Shown: piece after piece, positions 58,177-64,000 of the stretch
Numbering within the stretch: position 1 is the stretch's first letter
How the letters are laid out: every line of letters begins with the position of its first letter
Assembly: GCA_963969345.1 (NCBI GenBank)
Contig: OZ017770.1
Coordinates: 4,101,246 to 4,165,245 of the forward strand
Length of the DNA: 64,000 nt
Source of the DNA: Turbatrix aceti
Taxonomy: Eukaryota; Nematoda; Chromadorea; Rhabditida; Panagrolaimidae
Direction: 5' to 3'
The notes under the pieces: generated by a model
Told to the model about the DNA's origin: nothing
What the model saw: only the letters and a program-made list of their open reading frames with translations
Database searches by the model: none
Made by a program: the position numbers and the translations under genes

Positions 58177-61100
58177 ATGGGGTTAGCCTGCGACAGTTCC
58201 GTCCTGGAACCGTTGCAAAGCCAGTGGAACAAGAATGGTATTGCGGATGAATCGGTGCTTAACATGATTGACAGCAACGAGAACGAAGAAAGCATCGCGT
58301 TCCAGCTTTGGCATTCTGATCGCCTCTATGCCAGTTATTTCCGACATATGAATTCAGGTCGCCTAAAGGCAAGTCACTTTCAATTGTTTTCGGAGTTTTT
58401 TCCTTTCTTATTTGATGCCAAGTAAAATGACGGGGACAAAAAAATATTGTCGCTGTACCCCATTGCGATTGCTTCTGTTCTGTCATGGGTTAGGGTGGTG
58501 CCTGAGCTACAAAGGATTAACTTTTCTATTTTGTTTTTTTTGTGATAGACAGCTGCTTTTGAGATTTAATGTGTCAGAAAAATTAAAATCGCAATAGTGA
58601 AATGGAAGAATTTTAGCGTTATATTCGATCATGCTGCCACGTAATTCCCATGAGAATTTTTAATTTTTTTACAACCAATAGCAAGGGCCATTTTGCACCA
58701 ATTGTGAAAAATTTATGACGCTAACGAAAGACACAATTGCAACTCGGGTTGCTTGCTTCTATTAAATATATGTCGCCAATTGCAGTCCAGATTGATTGTC
58801 GCTTGCATAGGGCTCAGATTTTAATGCACTTCGCCGGCGACGACGCATTTATCAATAGTTCCATGGAAAAAGCGGACCTTTGCTCGTAGTTGGTTCTTCC
58901 AGGCCGGTGGCCGACTAGAATTCGACTCCCGGATAATGCATACACACGCTCAGATTTAATTTACGCATTGAGCACTTTAAACGATATTGTGTCTTCGGGG
59001 AGGATTCATATGCCAAAGTCGATTCAAAAGCAACATGCCAACCAATTGGAAGTCATCCATGAGACATGTCGAAGATACTTTGAAAGTTCATAAAAAAACT
59101 ACGTTTTTTACATAAGGGAATGAATGACACGCAGATTTATTTGTTGCCAGTGAGATAAAAAAAGGTGGACCAAATATATTCCAAAAAAAGAGCTAAGATG
59201 GCTTTGTTCACCGATTATAGACCACGATTCGATGGGTTGCGCTATAAATCGCATAAAATATGTAAGAAGCGTCAGAGTAGAGCTCGTCTGTTTATTTTCC
59301 CTCTTTGGAGAACTTTAAAATGCTCTAAACTTCTTACCGGAAAGACGAAAGACTTCTGAGTAGCATTAATGAATGCACGCAAAACTTGCTGAATGCACAC
59401 GCAACAATCAGTTGGCATTGAAATAAACAGGGAGCATAACGAACTTGAAAACAAACAAAAAATAAATAAAAAAACAAATTAATTGCAGAGTGCAGTGATA
59501 TCAGTCATCATGCTTTGTTTTTTTGAAATGATCATACTTGGCATATACGGCGACTGGCAGAAGCTAGCGATACTCAACGTCGCCAATGTCACCCTGTGGA
59601 TATTTCCTTTTACGTGTAGCAAGCAGAAAGCAGCACTTTCTTGGCTTATTGTTATTTTTTGTTGCCTGCTGATTCTTTTTTCACCTGCAGTCATGAGTTC
59701 AACAATTGTCATGATGACTCTTTTCATGACGTATACCATGATGCCTTTGCAATTCAAAGCATCCAGCATAGCAGCGGTGCTGATAACCTTGGCTGCCTTA
59801 TGTAGGCAGGTAATGGATAGCCATGACGATATTGGCCAGGTTTGTTTCACTTAATTTTTTTGCCATTAAAAATATTTTTTTTAGTTAATGACGGAGTTGA
59901 TTTTTTTAATAGCTTTAAATTTTATTGGTATTTTTGTATACTATCCAACAGAACTGGTACAACGACGTACTTTTCGGGAAACAAGGTACATCATTTAAAC
60001 TTATTTTAATTCTTTGACAAAATTTTTTTTAGAAAGTACGTCGAAAATCGTCTTCAACTTATTCGGGATAATGAAAAACAAGAAAAAATTTTGTTATCTG
60101 TGCTTCCAAAGCACATTGCTCACGAGATGAAAAAGGACATTGAAGGGGGTACTGAAGAGACCATGTTCAAAAAAATTTACATCCAGAAGCACAATAACAT
60201 CAGGTACGACATTTTTTTCATTTTTTTTTTAAATTTTGAATTTTTTAGCATTCTTTTTGCCGACATTTGCGGGTTTACAAATTTGGCATCGGGTTGTACT
60301 GCACAAGATCTGGTAAATACACTCAATGAATTGTTTGCGAGATTCGACAGCCTGGCGCATCAGAATCACTGTATGAGAATCAAAATTTTGGGTGATTGTT
60401 ACTACTGTGTAAGCGGGTTGCCGGAGCCAAGAAACGATCATGCTGCGTGCGCTGTGTCCATGGGACTTGACATGATTCACACTATAATGTAGGCTTGAAT
60501 ACATAATGCACAGTATGACTAACAACTTCTTGTTTACAGGCTGGTGCGTGAGCTGTACAACGTCAACGTCAACATGCGGGTTGGAATTCACAGTGGAAGA
60601 GCTCACTGCGGCGTTCTTGGTCTCAAAAAATGGCAATTTGACGTTTGGAGCGATGATGTCACGCTTGCAAATCACATGGAAAGTGGCGGCGTAGCCGGGA
60701 GAATTCACATCACACGTGCAACGCTTGACGCGCTGCACGGCGCTTACAAGGTCGAGCCTGGCAACGGACAGGAACGTTCCCGGTACCTCAAAACTCACAA
60801 CGTTGAAACATTTCTCATTATGCCAGACGAGGTGCCTACTGTAAGCATACGTGAATCTGCTCCGGCAGTGTCAAAGATCAGTCAAATGACGGGTATATCT
60901 GACAAAAATTCCATCGCCCGCAGGGAGTTTTCAAGACCGATTCAGGAAGACGTTGACAATTATTTGGAAAAGGGCATTGAAGCCATCAACAAGGAAGCAT
61001 GGAAAAACGAGTATTGCAAGAAAGCTACGCTGGTATTTAAAAATCGAAAAATGGAAGACAAAGTTTGTTTTTGTTATTATTTCATATTTTTTAAAATTGA

Positions 61101-62987
61101 CATTTTATTCTAGTTCATTCAATACAAAGCCAATGCCACTTGGATTGAGATTGCATGTATCCTGGTGGTTTTTGGTCTTTCCCTGCTAGTACTTTTTCTT
61201 GGCAACTTGGCTTCTAAGATTGCCCTGGTCGTCGCGGCCATCGCTTTCATACTTGTTGCTGGTATTGTTACGGTGAAATTTTGCTTGGTAAGTCAGTAAT
61301 TTTTATTGTTGATCTCAAGTTCAATTTTTAGCCCGCGAAATCCAAATCAAGACCACTGCCCAACCGGTTTCTAAAATTCTTTTTTATTTTATTTATATTT
61401 TTTGCGTGTATATATTTCATATTTTTTTCCATAGTGGTAAGAATTACAATTTTGCGTAGAACCACTCAATTTGTCTTTTTTTAGTCAAACGACTCAAATT
61501 GCCTTATCGAATGCACCCAGAACCGAACCATAGTTGAAGCCGTCCTAAAAAAGTGCAAGGAATCAGGAGCTAACAAAATTGAGGTACAAAACATTTTCAC
61601 AAAAAAAAAACTATTTTTTAATGCAAATAATTTCAGCTTGTGTACGAATGCATTCTCGTGCTGATAATATCCATTTGCATGTTTCTGTCATTACTAGCCT
61701 TGGAAAAGATGCTCATAGCTTTTTTGATTTCTGCCATTTGTCTCCTCGCTTTATGGTTCGTTCCATATTCCTACGTGGAACTGAGGCAATTCAGTCTCTG
61801 GCAATTACGTCAATCATCAAATACAACCGAATGGCCCAGTGAAATACAGTTTGAGGAATACTGCAAGTATGTTTAATTCATCGAAAAACAATTACACAGA
61901 AGATGGCGCTTTTTTCAGAGAATACAATTACACATTCGACCTTCGAATGTTTTTCACCATCTTCACCGTCTTTGCATTCTACATGATTTCGGTTCAGAGC
62001 AGACGATCGGAGATGATTGCACGCTACGATTTTATATGGAAACTGCAGGTAGGAATACATATTTTCTGCGGTCACGTAAACAATTGTTTTTTTTGCTCAG
62101 GCGGCCTGTGAGAACATTGAAATGAAGAAAAATCATGATCAAAATCGATTAATACTTGAAAATATACTACCCGCACACGTAGCGGCACACTTTCTCAAAC
62201 TACAGCCAAAGAGCCGGTCCGAGCTTTACAGCGAAGGTCGTTCATGCGCCTGCGTAATTTTTGCTACACTAACCGGATTCAATGAATTTTACATGGAACT
62301 GGACGGTAACAATGAAGGGGTCGAGTGTCTGCGGTTGCTCAATGAAATAATCGCCGATTTTGATCAGGTAAACCAAAACACCATAAAAAATGAAATTGCT
62401 CAAGTGTTTTTTTTTTAGTTGTTAAGTGATGATCCCGAGTTTGCGTGCATAGAAAAGATCAAAACAATTTCGACGACATACATGGCAGCCAGTGGACTTT
62501 ATGGCGAGGTTGTCGGCAACGCGCACGTTGTGGCAGTGACAAAATTTGCAATGAGACTCCTCGACAAACTCGCTTACATCAATTTGCACTCGTTTAACAA
62601 TTTTAAACTTAGAATAGGTTTGTCATTGCCCCACTTACAAAATTTAGTTGTGTATTCTAGGTATCAATGTTGGACCGGTTGTTGCTGGTGTCATCGGCAC
62701 TGAAAAGCCTCACTACGATATTTGGGGAAATACTGTCAACGTCGCAAGTCGCATGGACAGTTCGGGTATACCTGGTCGTATTCAGGTGCGTTATCACGTG
62801 TTTGTCGCTAAAATTTTTAAAAACCAAATTTCAGGTAACGGAAGAAGTAAAACAGATTCTTCAGTCTGAAGGATATGAATTGGAATGCCGCGGTGAGATA
62901 AACGTTAAGGGAAAGGGCCTTATGACCACTTATTTACTTGTTGTGCCAGAACCTGAACCGAAGAACACTTCTATAGATATGTTTTAA
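58177..62987 (+). CDS. Transmembrane adenylyl cyclase, ADCY5/6-like
   Basis: Makes cAMP at the plasma membrane under G-protein control. About 15 exons. Exon 1 (58177-58368) gives the cytosolic N-terminus; exon 2 starts at 59489 with the first six-span bundle ([20 protein letters not shown] onward). C1: [21 protein letters not shown] and [20 protein letters not shown] with both metal-binding Asp, and [37 protein letters not shown]. The second bundle is at about 61.1-62.05 kb, with a loop carrying NRT and NTT sequons. C2: [38 protein letters not shown] (ATP-site Lys), [20 protein letters not shown] (Asn/Arg catalytic pair). [11 protein letters not shown] closes the domain. The C1 and C2 wording is nearest ADCY5/6. 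All catalytic residues are present. Confidence 0.93.
58369..59488 (+). other. GC-AG first intron of the adenylyl cyclase gene
   Basis: The exon ends CGCCTAAAG and the intron begins gcaagt; it ends aattgcag before AGTGCAGTG. This join gives the conserved N-terminus-to-span-1 transition ([11 protein letters not shown] then SAVISV). At 1,120 bp it is much longer than the gene's other introns. Confidence 0.65.
58890..59093 (+). CDS. Exon-like open frame inside the cyclase intron
   Basis: A frame reading [40 protein letters not shown] and ending RRYFESS before a stop. Composition is less AT-biased than the surrounding intron, and an acceptor-like ggttcttccag precedes it. Not part of the cyclase fold. 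It may be an alternative exon, a tiny nested gene or a fragment; no family recognised. Confidence 0.3.
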   Translation: MVLPGRWPTRIRLPDNAYTRSDLIYALSTLNDIVSSGRIHMPKSIQKQHANQLEVIHETCRRYFESS

Positions 62988-63074
62988 ATTTGTTATAATT
63001 ATTTATTGGTTGTTTTATACTGTACATACATGGTGAACATGAACGAACTGAAAATAGGGAAAGTAAACCTGTTA

Positions 63075-63634
63075 TTAGGAGTTAAGCAATTGCGCGACCG
63101 CACTTGGGTCAATGTCTGTTTCGTGTTGAGCCTCAAAGGATTCTTCGACGCGCTTGACAAGTCGTTTCTTGGATTTGTATCGACAGCCATACATCATGAT
63201 AACCATCGGAATAATGGCAACGGCTCCGAGGGGACCATACTGCATCATCTTTCGGTTGTAGAAGAGGTATACGTCTTCCGTCTTGAGCTCATCGCAGAAT
63301 TGGCCTGACCAGGGAGCATCACATTCGCAATCCTGTTCAATGCTGCTTGTTCCATGGGTGCATACAATTTGTTCACACTTCGTACCCGTGTAGTGTTCTT
63401 GACAGGAGAGGCAACTTTAATGACACAATGATAAAAAAATTAAATCCTGAATAAAACATACGTTCCGTTAGCTCTACGCTGAAAACCGTAACAATGAGTT
63501 GGAAGCTGGCATTGGGTCCCGGCAAATTCAAGTGGACAGTCGCAAATGCCCCCTCGCAGCTTTCCACCGTTCAGACATTCGTAAGATTGAGAGGCAACAA
63601 CAAGGAAGCACGGTAAAAGAAACCGCAACATCAT
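63075..63634 (-). CDS. EGF-like single-pass membrane protein
   Basis: Two exons (63634 to about 63462, and about 63415-63075). Signal peptide MMLRFLLPCFLVVASQSYEC. Cys-rich EGF-type segments follow: CLNGGKLRGGICDCPLEFAG, CLSCQEHYTGTKCEQIVC and DCECDAPWSGQFCDELK. A membrane span GPLGAVAIIPMVIMMYGC precedes a Lys/Arg-rich cytosolic tail. It resembles the small EGF-plus-TM proteins common in nematodes. It is convergent with the adenylyl cyclase gene, with 87 bp between the stop codons. Confidence 0.8.
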
Positions 63635-64000
63635 TTCTGACCTGAACGCGACTGACTGATGCAAACCTGTTTTTTCTGTGACCCGAGTTTTGTCTCCTAT
63701 TATCATTGCTGTTTGTAACGCCTCCAAAAATTATTTCGTGTCTTTACGGTCTGAGCAAATATGGGAGGAGAACTATTTACATAAATAACATTTCATAGGA
63801 AGCCAATAAAAAAATAGTTTAAGAAAATGACAAGGTTTCAACGTGACAAGAACAAAAAGCTATGAACCATAACAAAGGACTATCGAATATGTATATACCC
63901 CTATTTTGAACAGATCAGCTGTGTAGAAATCAGTCGATGACGTGATCGGGAGGTTTACCGCTTTCAAATCGACGGTAAACTTTGTAAAACAAATTCTCGA
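63635..64000. promoter_or_regulatory. Upstream region of the EGF-like gene
   Basis: No coding signal to the window end; it likely contains the promoter of the EGF-like gene. Confidence 0.35.

Noticed and set aside
1..64000. CRISPR arrays, rRNA, bacterial operons or horizontally acquired prokaryotic genes
   Set aside because: No regularly spaced direct repeats and no rRNA sequence; every recognised gene has introns or animal-type relatives.

Overview
This is a stretch of a compact animal genome. Almost every gene is split by short introns (mostly 40-70 bp) with GT donors and TTTTCAG or TTTTTAG acceptors. The products are animal-specific: BMP1/tolloid protease, polypeptide GalNAc transferase, PR-Set7/SET8, transmembrane adenylyl cyclase, LOTUS-Tudor protein. 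At least eight genes carry an intron-acceptor-like motif within about 35 nt upstream of the ATG. One gene pair (SET8 then DNAJC25) has a poly(A) signal, an acceptor and the next ATG packed into 26 nt. Together these point to spliced-leader trans-splicing and a nematode or nematode-like invertebrate; the species cannot be named from sequence alone. No prokaryotic genes, CRISPR array, tRNA or rRNA was found.

Layout. 1-9.9 kb: AT-rich, no gene recognised. 9.9-14.5 kb (+): LOTUS/Tudor protein, then a GALNT1-type glycosyltransferase. 16-17.5 kb (+): ARL5 GTPase and a small charged protein. 18-20.7 kb (-): GMPPB and ribosomal protein uS3. 21.3-23.6 kb (+): SET8 (KMT5A) and DNAJC25, a likely operon. 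23.7-26.6 kb (-): four closely packed ORFs including an adenylate-kinase-like P-loop protein. 27-33 kb: a rearranged tract with two partial gene duplications, three decayed LTR-retrotransposon integrase pieces (two at 28-29 kb; a third lies at 41 kb), a hAT-type MITE with perfect 8-bp target duplication, a tandem repeat, and a gene encoding only the second RecA lobe of a DEAD-box helicase. 33-33.8 kb (-): a short mitochondrial-type protein equal to the N-terminal part of paraplegin/AFG3-like proteases without the AAA or protease domains. 34.4-39.5 kb (+): an SLC41/MgtE-type cation transporter whose 3.3-kb last intron holds an opposite-strand coiled-coil gene. 39.5-42.6 kb: retroelement debris and an LTR-like promoter. 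42.6-52.7 kb (-): alpha/beta hydrolase, tolloid, twinfilin, a secreted protein, a SAM methyltransferase and two membrane proteins. 52.7-58.2 kb: gene-poor. 58.2-63 kb (+): adenylyl cyclase (ADCY5/6-like). 63.1-63.6 kb (-): EGF-like single-pass membrane protein.

Most genes are housekeeping or signalling genes without an obvious shared pathway. The most unusual material is at 27-34 kb: gene fragments that still keep reading frame, next to mobile DNA, plus two short proteins (paraplegin N-terminus only, helicase lobe 2 only) that look like domain-loss derivatives of large enzymes. All exon boundaries were placed by eye from splice signals and family alignment; none is backed by transcripts.
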